Shown here piece after piece: positions 35,207-45,600 of a stretch of DNA of 64,000 nucleotides (the first letter of the stretch is position 1; every line of letters starts with the position of its first letter). The notes beneath the pieces are model-generated. The model had not been told where the DNA came from. It did no database searches and was given only the letters and a program-made list of their open reading frames with translations. The position numbers were made by a program, and so were the translations under genes. Source of the DNA: an uncultured Bacteroidales bacterium (GTDB lineage: Bacteria; Bacteroidota; Bacteroidia; Bacteroidales; UBA932); NCBI GenBank assembly GCA_947253655.1, contig CAMYAE010000004.1, positions 59,980-123,979 on the forward strand, in the 5' to 3' direction.

Positions 35207-37732
35207 CTATTTTGTTGATATGGCGGCGTTGTTTATTATCGTAATCAAATTCTCATAATGGGCACGGACAATTCCCTTTGAAGTCTTTGTCGCTTTTGCC
35301 AATCGCTTCTTAAGCAGGTTCAAATGTGACAAGGCAATTGCCGGAGCCTCTGATTTTTGGATACTCCTCATTTTTTGCCTATTTATCTCTTCCGGTTTTT
35401 CCGTCATAGACACAAGGGCGAGTACATAGACTTTCTGGAGAAATCTTTCTGAGGGCAGAGGTTGTTCTCCGCTTCGCAGACTTTTCCATATTTCTTTGTC
35501 AAGGTCGATGAAAAACTCTTCTGCCGTATAGGCAAGACTGCCATTTATCATCTCGTTTTCCAGCATTTTGTCAAGGGTTCGTGCTGTCAGCAACTCTCCG
35601 AGTATGCGCCCCTGTATTCCAACGATGTTATTGAAGGTGTTAATACCTGTCCTTTCTTCAAGCGTTCTGTCCGTCAGCCAGTCAGGATATCTGAATAACT
35701 CTCTGTTGAGAAAATGCATGGCCTCTCTCTGGATTTCTTTCGGGACGTATTCTTCCACTTTTCCAGTCTGCTCTGCTGTTATAGGATTGTGATAGATACC
35801 GGCAATATTTTTGGCCGCATGCTTCATGTAGAGAGTGAATTGTCCTGTTACGTTCTGATACAAAAGAGCTGCATTATTGTGATTCTTATTCGGCTCTGCG
35901 GTCCAGGCCAATATTTCCGGAACAATTCTTTTAAGATTTCTGATGCCATAAGTCCCGGCCTTTACAGCATTGTCCCCCAAATCTTCATTCTGGTTGCGGG
36001 GATCATCCCTGTCTAATTCTGTCCCGAAAGTATATCGGGCATCGCTATTGAGCTTGTCTATAATCCACTTGTTCATGTGTGGTATTTCTTCCTCCGGAGA
36101 TTCGAATTCCGGCAACCAGCGGTAGCCCCATTCAATTGCCCAAGTGTCATAAATACCTATACGGGGGAATATTCCGCTGCGACAGATACTGTCTTCAGGT
36201 TGTGCGACATAGTTGAATCTGGCATAATCCATTATTGATGGCGTGTGCCCGTTTGCTTCCACCCATTTCTTGTCCCGAAGCTTGTCGACCGGAATAGTAT
36301 GTGACGCCCCGAAATTGTGTCGCAAACCTAAGGTATGACCGACTTCGTGAGATGAAACGAAACGAATAAGCTGCCCCATAAGTTCATCGTCAAAAATCGG
36401 TTTTCTTGCACCGGGGTCTATCGCTCCTGCTTGTACGGTGTACCAATTCCGAAGGAGTTGCATTACATTATGATACCAATTAATATGCGTTTCCAATATT
36501 TCTCCGCTTCTTGGGTCGTGAATATGCGGACCGCTTGCATTTGATATGTCTGAGGGTTTATACACGATTGCCGAATGCCGTGCATCTTCAAGGCTCCACT
36601 GGTCATCATCTGATGGAGCTTCTTTTGCGACAATAGCATTCTTGAAACCGGCTTTCTCGAAAGCGACTTGCCAATCGTTTACCCCTTGTATAAGATAAGG
36701 CACCCATTTCTTTGGAGTTGCAGGATCGATATAGATTACTATCGGTTTCTGCGGCTCCACAAGCTCTCCTCTCAGGTATTTTTCCCTGTCTTCCGGTTTT
36801 GGCTCCATTCTCCACCTGGTTATCATTGCCTTGTGTTCAACCCCTTGCGGATTTGCATCAAAATCTTTATATGATACAGCAAAATACCCGACTCTCGGAT
36901 CGAAATATCTCGCTTTCATCGGCTCTGCAGGAAGCAGCAGCAATGAACTGTTAAGTTCGTAGGTGAGAGGCGTGTTTGCCGGGCTTCCGAAAAGCAAAGC
37001 CAATATTCCGTCCATAGGGGACGAAGACTTCTTTCTGTTAAAAGTCTTGGTCGTTTTTATCTCAATATTGAGCGGATAGGCTTTAACTGTATCAATATAA
37101 CTTGCTTCGGTCACCATAGACCCGATACCTGCAGCGTCTTTGGATTGGCTGTCAAACGAGAAAAGTTCGTTATCCTTATTGATAAAATCAGTAATCTCTA
37201 TCACATAATTCTCTGACATTCCGTCTTTTCTTATGGCTTTCAACGGAAAGGTTGCGACTATCGGCTGTACATTGGAATTAAGTACTGCCATGTACAGGCC
37301 TGACGTGTCAGAAGAATGCTCGTAGTAAGAAATCTGGCGTACAAAGATCTTATTGCCTTTGCCTTTTTGAAATCTTAATACTTCATCGCTGATATGGTCT
37401 CCAGGGTATCCTACAGCCCGCTTTCGTCTGTCAGCAGGAGCCTTGACAATACGATTGACCACCATTATATCTCGTCCGAGCAGAGAGTCCGGAATCTCCA
37501 TATAATATTTTTCATCAATAGAATGGATTAGGAAAAAGCCCTCAGAGGTCTTGGCCTTGTCCGTAATCACGTCTTCAAAAGGTCTTAAATCGTCTTTTTT
37601 CTTGTCCGTAGTGTCTTTTACCTCCTGCTCTGTTTTTTCTGCACCACTTTTCGCTGCCGCTTTTTCAAACGTATAAGCGGAGCCCTGATATATTACGGAC
37701 ACCGCTATAATAAAGGAAATAATTATTTTCAT
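35207..37732 (-). CDS. Zinc-dependent metalloprotease (DUF5117/DUF4953 type)
   Basis: An 841-residue exported protein with an N-terminal signal (residues 1-19). A large N-terminal region (about 50-320, DUF5117-like) precedes a metzincin-type catalytic core. That core has the extended zinc motif HEVGHTLGLRH (His462, Glu463, His466, His472) and a downstream SIMDYARFNYV Met-turn. The C-terminal helical part (about 600-841) is DUF4953-like. It is expected to cleave proteins or peptides at the cell surface or periplasm. It is the last gene of the SusC/SusD operon, which points to peptide or glycoprotein use. Confidence 0.88.
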   Translation of the reverse strand: MKIIISFIIAVSVIYQGSAYTFEKAAAKSGAEKTEQEVKDTTDKKKDDLRPFEDVITDKAKTSEGFFLIHSIDEKYYMEIPDSLLGRDIMVVNRIVKAPADRRKRAVGYPGDHISDEVLRFQKGKGNKIFVRQISYYEHSSDTSGLYMAVLNSNVQPIVATFPLKAIRKDGMSENYVIEITDFINKDNELFSFDSQSKDAAGIGSMVTEASYIDTVKAYPLNIEIKTTKTFNRKKSSSPMDGILALLFGSPANTPLTYELNSSLLLLPAEPMKARYFDPRVGYFAVSYKDFDANPQGVEHKAMITRWRMEPKPEDREKYLRGELVEPQKPIVIYIDPATPKKWVPYLIQGVNDWQVAFEKAGFKNAIVAKEAPSDDDQWSLEDARHSAIVYKPSDISNASGPHIHDPRSGEILETHINWYHNVMQLLRNWYTVQAGAIDPGARKPIFDDELMGQLIRFVSSHEVGHTLGLRHNFGASHTIPVDKLRDKKWVEANGHTPSIMDYARFNYVAQPEDSICRSGIFPRIGIYDTWAIEWGYRWLPEFESPEEEIPHMNKWIIDKLNSDARYTFGTELDRDDPRNQNEDLGDNAVKAGTYGIRNLKRIVPEILAWTAEPNKNHNNAALLYQNVTGQFTLYMKHAAKNIAGIYHNPITAEQTGKVEEYVPKEIQREAMHFLNRELFRYPDWLTDRTLEERTGINTFNNIVGIQGRILGELLTARTLDKMLENEMINGSLAYTAEEFFIDLDKEIWKSLRSGEQPLPSERFLQKVYVLALVSMTEKPEEINRQKMRSIQKSEAPAIALSHLNLLKKRLAKATKTSKGIVRAHYENLITIINNAAISTK

Positions 37733-37740
37733 TTACGATA

Positions 37741-38679
37741 TTATTTTATTCCTTCGTTACCGTACATATTAAGATTGTTCTCTTTGGACATTCTTGGGCT
37801 TGCTTTGGCCTTCATTCTGTATGATTTGCCGTCAATAGTGAAAATGAATTCAAATTCCGTATCCAGTCCTGTTTCAAAAGGTACCGCAACCATAATATAA
37901 GAAGTCGTGCTGATTGATGCTCCTTTGTAGCCGCTTTTGACTTCAAAAGGCTCCGGAAGCACATATTCTATTTCTCTTACAGGGTTCCCTGTTATTGTCA
38001 ATGTTGAAAGGTCGATAGTCGCACCTTTTTCATAAGCGATTGGTCTTTCGCTCCTGACAATGATTTTCGTGCATTTTTTACCTATCAGCTCGTCAGGACA
38101 AGAGACACCCGGTAATGTGATTTGTGAAAAATAAGGTTTGAAAGCTCCGAGCGACGTTGTTTCATCAGAGTATTTTGAAACTTTGGCCGTGGCATAATAT
38201 AGTCCGTATTCATTATATGGTCTGAACTCTTTTGTGTTATGCATTTGCTTTGTAATGTCAGGGACAGGTACCTTTCTATAATCCGAGCTTTCTTTGTTGT
38301 AAGGTATGTATGCATAGATCGTATTTCCCCCCTCGTTAAATACTATTGCTTTTTCCTTAGCCACGGGCTTTAATTCCACTTCACCGGTAACGGCGGAATT
38401 GTAAATGATGTATGTATTTCCTTTCAGCTCCTTCTCCTCAAAAGTTGCCGTTCCGGTGGAAATATAGGCAATGTTGTTCTGATTCAATGGATTGGACATC
38501 GAAAATACGCCAACGGTATCTGCCTTGGTCCAACCTTGCGAGCCATGGGAATATACATTGAAGATGCTTGAAAGAGCAATGATACTCTTGTCTTTCAGGT
38601 TTGCATCATCTTTTTGACAAGAGTTAAAAGATAAAACTACAATAATCAGGGCACCAATGTGCATTAAATTTTTTTTCAT
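37741..38679 (-). CDS. Fimbrillin-like (Mfa-type) lipoprotein
   Basis: A 312-residue lipoprotein (MKKNLMHIGALIIVVLSFNSC). The body has the pattern of fimbrillin / Mfa-like proteins: ADTVGVFSMSN, a following segment ending IVFNEGGNTIYAYIPYN, then beta-rich sequence. Such proteins form pili or act as surface ligand-binding lipoproteins. Within this SusC/SusD operon the second role is more likely. It sits between the PKD-like lipoprotein and the metalloprotease, 8 bp from the latter. Confidence 0.65.
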   Translation of the reverse strand: MKKNLMHIGALIIVVLSFNSCQKDDANLKDKSIIALSSIFNVYSHGSQGWTKADTVGVFSMSNPLNQNNIAYISTGTATFEEKELKGNTYIIYNSAVTGEVELKPVAKEKAIVFNEGGNTIYAYIPYNKESSDYRKVPVPDITKQMHNTKEFRPYNEYGLYYATAKVSKYSDETTSLGAFKPYFSQITLPGVSCPDELIGKKCTKIIVRSERPIAYEKGATIDLSTLTITGNPVREIEYVLPEPFEVKSGYKGASISTTSYIMVAVPFETGLDTEFEFIFTIDGKSYRMKAKASPRMSKENNLNMYGNEGIK

Positions 38680-38697
38680 GATAAATTTATATTTAAA

Positions 38698-40341
38698 TTA
38701 ATATTCTCCTTGATAGTTAGTACACCATACAATTCCTTTCACATTCCCGAAGCCTTCTTCATACAGAAGTTCCACCTGTTTCGGTATTCCGCTGAAAAGG
38801 CCTTCCAATACGACAGGATTTACATCGATAATGGCTATTCCCCCGTCTTCTTGAGCGAGAGCAAGTCTGAAATTTGCTTCCGGACTGTGTCCTCCGTACT
38901 CCGAAAATTCACTTACTACGGGACTGCCTGCAATTTTAGTAATCCTCTCTTTTGATTGATATACAAGCACATGGCGGTGCAATTTCATGCTGTAAGCATA
39001 AAGTTTTTTGCCTCCGTCAGTAAAATAGAAATATGGATTTTTCCTGAAATTTGAAGACATTCCGATAATGCTGCTCTCATTGATAATAGAAGCACCGCTA
39101 AAAGCATATTGATTTGTCGCTGTTATCAGATGAGATCTTTTAGAGAGTTTCTTTATTGAAAACTCATGAATCTGATAATCTCCACAACCGTTTACATCAA
39201 TAAGGGAAACGTAGTTGGCCCACATTTTAATGGCTTTATATTTTCCCTCTATGTCTACATTTTCATAAGCACCGATTCCGAGGCATTTCGTATTTGCTCC
39301 CATATTGTCAACACGAAGAACTCCTGCCGGGATATTCAGAGATTGGTCATAGGTCCTCAGATAAACGATACTCGGAAAATAAGGCTTTTTGTAGCCGGAG
39401 TCCGTTATGCAGATAAATCTACCGTTCAGACTGTCGTACAGCATACAATTATATTCATCAAAGCAATGGAAAGTGTTGTTATGGAATGTGGAGACGCAAC
39501 TTATTCTTGCCCCTCCTTCAAATTCATAAGGAGACGAAGAGTATTTTCCATAATAAGGTATGCTGTAATTGTCGTACCCAACGCCTCTTATATACACATT
39601 TCCGTCTTTTGTGAACAAGGCATAATATTTTCTTTTGGAAGCAAAGGCACTGATTTCAAAATTCTCAGGCTCTATTGTATTTTCAAACTCATCGGAAAGC
39701 AGCATGTCTTTTTTTAAGGTATTACCGTCCAGAGTTATAGAGCCGCTTGATTGATTGACAATTATTTTCGGTATTCCGCTGACATAAGAGCCGGGAATAG
39801 TGCCTAAGACATAATAGTAATACAGTCCTGTCGGTCCTGTCCCTAATTCCTCCCCGATGCTTTTTTCTATATGGCGGAATGTTTTTTGGTCAGGAGTTAT
39901 GAATGACAGCACGGATTTTCCGTCTCCATGCTCCGACAAAATCATCCAGCCCCATTCAAAACAATTCTTAATGTTGAGAGTGAGTGCCCTTTCCATAAGA
40001 AATATTTCTCCGGTTTTGCGATTTGTTGCCTTTATTACAAGTTCGTAGGCACCGCCTTCATCTATACGGTATTTCAGGTGGTATCCTGTGTGTATAAGTT
40101 TTCTGTCTACATACCATTCAATTATGAATTCTTTGTCGACATCTTCCACCTCATCTGAAAATTTTATGGGAGCATCGATTTCAAAATCCTCTCCGGTAAT
40201 GAAAGAATATGAGACAGTTGCGGCATTGCCAAATCCAACTTGCGGTGAATTGGTGTAGTCATATTTCCCTAAATCTTTATAACAGCCTGTCAGCATCGGC
40301 AAGAGCAGGGCAAATATTGCATATCTATGTCCAAGTTTCAT
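38698..40341 (-). CDS. PKD-like family surface lipoprotein
   Basis: A 547-residue lipoprotein (lipobox LTGC followed by YKDLGKYDYTN). The N-terminal part (about 20-135) reads like a PKD-like immunoglobulin fold: EDFEIDAPIKFSDEVEDVDKEFIIEWYVDRKLI, then GAYELVIKATNRKTGE. The C-terminal 400 residues look like a beta-propeller (FEWGWMILSEHGDGKSVLSFITP). This composition is known from lipoproteins encoded next to SusCD and DUF4843 genes in Bacteroidales. It is probably a surface binding protein; the ligand is unknown. Confidence 0.82.
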   Translation of the reverse strand: MKLGHRYAIFALLLPMLTGCYKDLGKYDYTNSPQVGFGNAATVSYSFITGEDFEIDAPIKFSDEVEDVDKEFIIEWYVDRKLIHTGYHLKYRIDEGGAYELVIKATNRKTGEIFLMERALTLNIKNCFEWGWMILSEHGDGKSVLSFITPDQKTFRHIEKSIGEELGTGPTGLYYYYVLGTIPGSYVSGIPKIIVNQSSGSITLDGNTLKKDMLLSDEFENTIEPENFEISAFASKRKYYALFTKDGNVYIRGVGYDNYSIPYYGKYSSSPYEFEGGARISCVSTFHNNTFHCFDEYNCMLYDSLNGRFICITDSGYKKPYFPSIVYLRTYDQSLNIPAGVLRVDNMGANTKCLGIGAYENVDIEGKYKAIKMWANYVSLIDVNGCGDYQIHEFSIKKLSKRSHLITATNQYAFSGASIINESSIIGMSSNFRKNPYFYFTDGGKKLYAYSMKLHRHVLVYQSKERITKIAGSPVVSEFSEYGGHSPEANFRLALAQEDGGIAIIDVNPVVLEGLFSGIPKQVELLYEEGFGNVKGIVWCTNYQGEY

Positions 40342-40347
40342 AATCTT

Positions 40348-41070
40348 CTATTTAATGGTTTCATACATAGGAGTTTCGCCGTCTTCACAGTAATACTTCC
40401 AATTGCCTTTTCCCCATTCTTCTTTCCAACGTTCCTTGAATGCGGAAACAATATTGGCAAATTGGATTCCGCTGTATTCATCAAGATTCTTTAAAATCTT
40501 GCCGTTCATGAAAATTATAAAGAGCCGGTATTTTATATCATAATAGGGTCCCAGCCTTGAAGCTATGCTCTGTTTCCACCAAACAGGCTCAGAAACCCTG
40601 TCAGTAATGTGGATTGTCACTATGCGGTATTCTGTGGGTTCACATATACAGCCTTCGGCACTATCGAGGTGCAGTGCTACCGTGTAATCTGTTTCCAGCA
40701 GCTCTTTTTCCCTTCTTACTTCAAATTTGTAGAAATCTTTTGCAAGCCCTTTTTTGAACACCGAATTTGTCGGCAAGAAGTAGTCTTTGTCTTTGCTCCC
40801 GGTTGTGAGTTCATCAATTGTACTTACACCTATCTTCACATCTTTATTGAGAAGATAGCCCCACAGCGACATTTCCGCATTAACCTCGGCACTCGTTGCA
40901 AGCGGGGCCTCCGTGGCAAAATTGAATTCTATCTTTTGAGGACTCCTGTCTTTCATATATGAGAAATGGATATAATTATCGCCACTGTATGTCTTTAATT
41001 TCTCCTCCCGACAGGAAGCGGCAAGCAATACGGTAACCGCAAGTAGGTATATATATCTTAGAGTGTTCAT
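40348..41070 (-). CDS. DUF4843 family lipoprotein
   Basis: About 240 residues from the ATG at 41070 (MNTLRYIYLLAVTVLLAASC, lipobox AASC). An upstream in-frame start at 41169 would overlap the SusD gene by 89 bp and hide the signal peptide, so it is rejected. The YIHFSYMKDRSPQKIEFNFATEA start and the VALHLDSAEGC and EPVWWKQS segments fit DUF4843, a family found after SusD and before PKD-like lipoproteins. It is probably a surface lipoprotein of the uptake complex. Confidence 0.8.
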   Translation of the reverse strand: MNTLRYIYLLAVTVLLAASCREEKLKTYSGDNYIHFSYMKDRSPQKIEFNFATEAPLATSAEVNAEMSLWGYLLNKDVKIGVSTIDELTTGSKDKDYFLPTNSVFKKGLAKDFYKFEVRREKELLETDYTVALHLDSAEGCICEPTEYRIVTIHITDRVSEPVWWKQSIASRLGPYYDIKYRLFIIFMNGKILKNLDEYSGIQFANIVSAFKERWKEEWGKGNWKYYCEDGETPMYETIK

Positions 41071-41080
41071 TCTCTTATTG

Positions 41081-42619
41081 TTATATGGTTTCACTAATTG
41101 GGATGGGCAAAACATATCCGCCCCTTGCCTGTATATCTCCTTTTCCGTCGGAGTTCGGAATTCTGTCAAGATTCAGCCTCTTGTATGTAAAAAAAGTCCT
41201 CCCTTCGCCAAGGTCTTCCTTTCTTATGTCAAGGATTATTTCTTCCATAAGCTGTTTTCCGTCCTTGACGGTAAGACTTAGATTTCTCCTTGCTCCTCTT
41301 GCCGAGCGAACTTCATCCAGATATTCGATACCTTTTGAAATATCCCCGTTTCTTGCTGATATTTCAGCCAGAATATGGCAAATCTCGCTAAAACGAATTA
41401 TCGGAACGAGCGAGCCTTCAGTCTCCTCTATATCCTTGTCGTTTGGCTCAACATATTTCAGCGAGAAATACTTAGAATCCGTTTCATTTGTATTTCCTAT
41501 AAGATAGGTAAGGCGATAGTCGGAAAACAGTCCGGTGTTGTCGGACGCAAACAGACTTTCTATGTTTGCCAGCGGAAGACGTGTTGTATTTGAAGAGGAC
41601 ATCCAGACCTTATCATAGTAATTTTTTGCCAGCCGATTGCGGTAGAGACCGAAAAGCACATCGTCATAAAGTTTGGTATATCTTGAATCCGGTTTCCCTT
41701 TAATGTCTTTTTCTTCCGTAAAGCCTACCCAGTTCTTTTCTTTATGATAGATTTCATATAATTCTTTGGCTATGGCTTCGGCGTTATTATAGTAAGCCCG
41801 ACCGGCATAAAGGTAGACAATTGCTTGGAGGGCTTTGACTGACAGTATGTTGAGGCGAAGGCCTCTGTACCAGAAGAAAGCACCCATATTGTCTACATAA
41901 AGCGTTGAGGCAAAGCGGTATCTTGCACTCCATTTTGAAGATGTGCTGTTCATGCCGGAGGAGTACATTGCCGAGGGGTGGGTGACCGTGTCAAATCGTA
42001 GAAGGGTAGTCCCGGCCTTATCAAGGTCTGAAATGACTTTTTGTATAAACTCGCCCACCGTGAGTCTTTCACTTACAAGCGTCTTGTAAGTGTCTTTATA
42101 AGGCAGGTATTTTCCGGAAGGATCGGATTCGGGGGACGGAGCAAAGAGCCGCAGTAAATCGAAGTGCATCAAGGCCCTTATAGCAAGTGCCTCCGCTATT
42201 ATAAGTTCTTTCTCATCTCTTCCATATTCGAAAGCCGTTGTCGGCACTCCCTCTATTTCTTCGAGCAGTTTGTTTGTATTAGCTATTATTTTATAGCCTT
42301 TTTCCCAAAAAGCCGTAACGACAGGTTCGGTTTGGACCGTATTATACAGCAGTTTGGAGGCATCCTGATATAGAGGATTCTCTATTTCGTCGGTCTGGCA
42401 ATATTGCTGCGAAACAGCACTCATAAAGCCCCAACTAAGTTCTTTGCCATAAAGTTCATCAGAGGCCATATTCAGATATATGCCGTTCAGGGCATTCCGG
42501 AATCCCTGCCCGGTTGCAAACAGGTTCTTATCGGAAATTGCATTGTCCGGAGTTACATCAAGCCACTTTGAGCACGAGGCGGCCAATAATAGAATTATTA
42601 TCAACGTTCTTATTTTCAT
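41081..42619 (-). CDS. SusD/RagB family nutrient-binding lipoprotein
   Basis: A 512-residue lipoprotein with lipobox ASC (MKIRTLIIILLLAASC) followed by SKWLDVTPDNAISDKNLFATGQGFRNALNGIYLNM, the characteristic SusD start. TPR-like helices follow, with RALMHFDLLRLFAP and a C-terminal EVRSARGARRNLS. SusD proteins form the lid over a SusC transporter and capture ligand at the cell surface. It follows SusC after 12 bp. The RagB-type branch can bind peptides, which fits the metalloprotease in the operon. Confidence 0.93.
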   Translation of the reverse strand: MKIRTLIIILLLAASCSKWLDVTPDNAISDKNLFATGQGFRNALNGIYLNMASDELYGKELSWGFMSAVSQQYCQTDEIENPLYQDASKLLYNTVQTEPVVTAFWEKGYKIIANTNKLLEEIEGVPTTAFEYGRDEKELIIAEALAIRALMHFDLLRLFAPSPESDPSGKYLPYKDTYKTLVSERLTVGEFIQKVISDLDKAGTTLLRFDTVTHPSAMYSSGMNSTSSKWSARYRFASTLYVDNMGAFFWYRGLRLNILSVKALQAIVYLYAGRAYYNNAEAIAKELYEIYHKEKNWVGFTEEKDIKGKPDSRYTKLYDDVLFGLYRNRLAKNYYDKVWMSSSNTTRLPLANIESLFASDNTGLFSDYRLTYLIGNTNETDSKYFSLKYVEPNDKDIEETEGSLVPIIRFSEICHILAEISARNGDISKGIEYLDEVRSARGARRNLSLTVKDGKQLMEEIILDIRKEDLGEGRTFFTYKRLNLDRIPNSDGKGDIQARGGYVLPIPISETI

Positions 42620-42631
42620 TTCCCTATCCTG

Positions 42632-45600
42632 CTAAAATGTTATATTTGCCGCAATATTGCATGTGTGTGAAAACGGATAGTCCAAGCCTCTTTCACGCCG
42701 TATCGTGGATATATGGAATACGTCATTCATCGATAGTGAAAGCCTTATTCCTGAAATCTTATATCTTTTAAGCATGCCGGACGGTAAGGAATAGTTCAAC
42801 GTTAAGGAACTGAATCTCAATGTGTTGTTCTTTTGAACAAATCTGGACGAAGCTCCTGTTGTCTTGTTCCTGTCCCGTATATCTTTCATGGTAGTTATGT
42901 CGCCCGGTTTCTGCCACCTTTCCCCCAGCACTCTTTTATCAACGTTGGATCTCTTTATATCTGCATTTTCCACGTATGACACAAGTGTATGATTATAAGC
43001 ATCTCCGCCGAAAGAGTACATAAAGGAGGTGAAGACGGAAAAGTTCCTGAACGCAATCGTACAGCCGAACGACCCTTGCCCTTTGGGGGCGGAATCTCCG
43101 ATTACGGACCATTCTTCTGCCGACCATAAGTCTGTTGCGCTACCGTCTTTTTTCAGATAGATTTCTTTTCCGTTGGTCGGACTTATTCCTAATGATTTCA
43201 TACCGTATATCGATGTCAGTGAGGCTCCTTCATAATATTTCAGATAGTTTTGCGAAAACTCTTTCCGGGTCGATTCTCCCGGCTTGAATTTCCCGAACAG
43301 AGCCTCGACTCTTTTGTTATAATCCTTCATCGCTTGCGAAATCTCAACTATACTGTTCCTGTTGTGTGCGAAATTGCCGAATACCTGAACAAACCAATCT
43401 TTGTCGGAATAGAGTTTTATCCTCATATCTATCTCAACACCAACGTTTTTCACCTTGCCCATATTGGCTTTGTATGACTTGAATCCTGACGAAGAAGGAA
43501 GCATCAGGTCTGAAATAAGATCAACAGTGCGTTCCGAATATCCGGAGATCCGAAAATATAAGAGATCCTCCCATAAACCTAATTCCATACCGGTATCAAA
43601 TGCATATTTTCGTTCCCACTTAAGATTGGGATTCCCCTTTTGGGCAAGGAAAACGCCATATCCGGTAGGATACCAACTGTCGGAATGGAGATTATACATA
43701 TCCTTTGCCGAGTACAGAGAAAAATTCGTTTTACCCGTCAGTCCGTATGAGGCTCTGACTTTAAGCAGGGAAATCGTTTTGTTGTCTTTCAGAAAGGAAT
43801 AATTGTGGATATTAAGACCACCTCCAACCGCCCAGAACATAGACCATCTTTTGTCTGCACCGAATTCAGATGAGCCGTCAGCCCTGCCCGTGCAATCTAA
43901 AAGATATATATCTTTATAAGAGTAGTTGGCTGTCAGCAGGTGCCCTGTCATTCTGATTATATTATCCGAGCAGATAGGTTTGCCATACACTTCTGCTGCA
44001 TAATTCGGAGAATAGAGTTTTCCGCCGGGAAAGCCTCTGAAACTGATTGATGAAGCTTTGGCTTGGGTCTGTCTTATGTTTGATGAAAGGCAGATGTTTA
44101 TATCGTTATTTGAAATTCTTCTGTTGAATATTAATGAAAGGCCTCCGTCCATGAACTTTTTTGTGCTCTTGCCTTCTGTCTTTTCTCCGCTCATCTGTCC
44201 TTTTGCAGATGAATATTCGGCCGAAGCCGGATCTTTGAATTGCTCTTGCCCGGAATTTCTTAACAACACTGAAAAATGCCCTTTTAGTCTCAAATTCCTG
44301 ATGATTTGCCAGTTAAGATTAAGATTATCAGAGATTTCACTATAATCGGACTTGTCGAAACTGTTGTAATTGTTGATTTCGTAAAGTGGATTCACAAGTG
44401 ACCCAATATATCCCCCCAATCTTTCAAGCCGTCTTAAATAAAGACCGTCATTGTCATAAAGTCGCAAGTATGGCAAAAGGTGTGAATATGTCCTGAACGT
44501 ATTATATGGCACATTACTACTTTTATTTTGTGTAAATGCCACCATGTTCCTTATCCGAAGCCCGCCTATGCGGTAGTCTATGTAGAAAGCGCCCTTACTG
44601 TTATTCCTTGACGAATGTTTCATTACGCCATTATCTTTTTTATACCCTAATTCTATACCCCACCTCACATCATTTTCCCCGCCATCTATAAACAGAGAGT
44701 GCCTGTTGTCAATACCTGTACGCAGGCCTTGAGAAAGCCAGTATGTATCAACACCTACAAGTATATTGTTAAGACGCTTGTAATAGTCATTATTGTATGG
44801 AGCAATTTCGGGAAATTCGCTATCGTAAAGTCCTGCCAATCTTTCTGCTTCCAATTTCTCTTTTGCATTCATCAGATTATATGAAGAAAGGTCAGGTGTT
44901 TCTATTGACACGCCTCCGGTATACCTTACCCTTATTTTTCCCGCATCCGGAGCACGCCGCTCAATGACTATTACACCATTTGCGGCACGGGAGCCATAAA
45001 TTGCAGTTGCTGCCGCATCTTTCAGAATGTTAATGCTGTGGACACTGTTGATGTCCAAATCGTAAATCTTTTCAACATCAACCTCAAACCCGTCCAAGAT
45101 AAAAATGGGGAGGTTGGAGTTGCCGGTAAGAACTTCTTTGGAAATCATTGACGAAGCGGCTTTTTCCAAATCCGTCTCGCCTATACCGGTCTGTCCCCTC
45201 ATTACGAATTTGGGCAGCTTGTTCGGGTCCGAGCCGGAATCAATGTTTTCAAGTATCCTGAACGAAGGGTCGAATGTCTGGAGGGCGGCAATCAGGTTGC
45301 CCGCATTTGCATTTAATAGATCTTCTTTGCCTATTCTTATCGCATTTCCTGTAAAACTCTCTTTTTTTATAGAAGTATAGCCGGTTAATACAACTTCATT
45401 TATGCTTTCCAAAGATTCCGACATTGATATGTCCACTCTTTCCCTGTACCCCACTTTACGTGATTGCGATTCGAATCCGATAAAGGAAAACACGATTTCC
45501 GCCCCTTCTTTTGGAAGCGAAAGAGTGTAGATGCCGTCCGTGTCGCTTGTTGTGCCTCGATTAACTGCTCCGTTAATGGTTATGGCCACTCCTGCCATAG

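Noticed and set aside
37741..38679. Fimbrial (pilus) operon
   Set aside because: Only one fimbrillin-like protein is present, with no anchor or tip genes; its place in a SusC/SusD operon fits a surface lipoprotein better.
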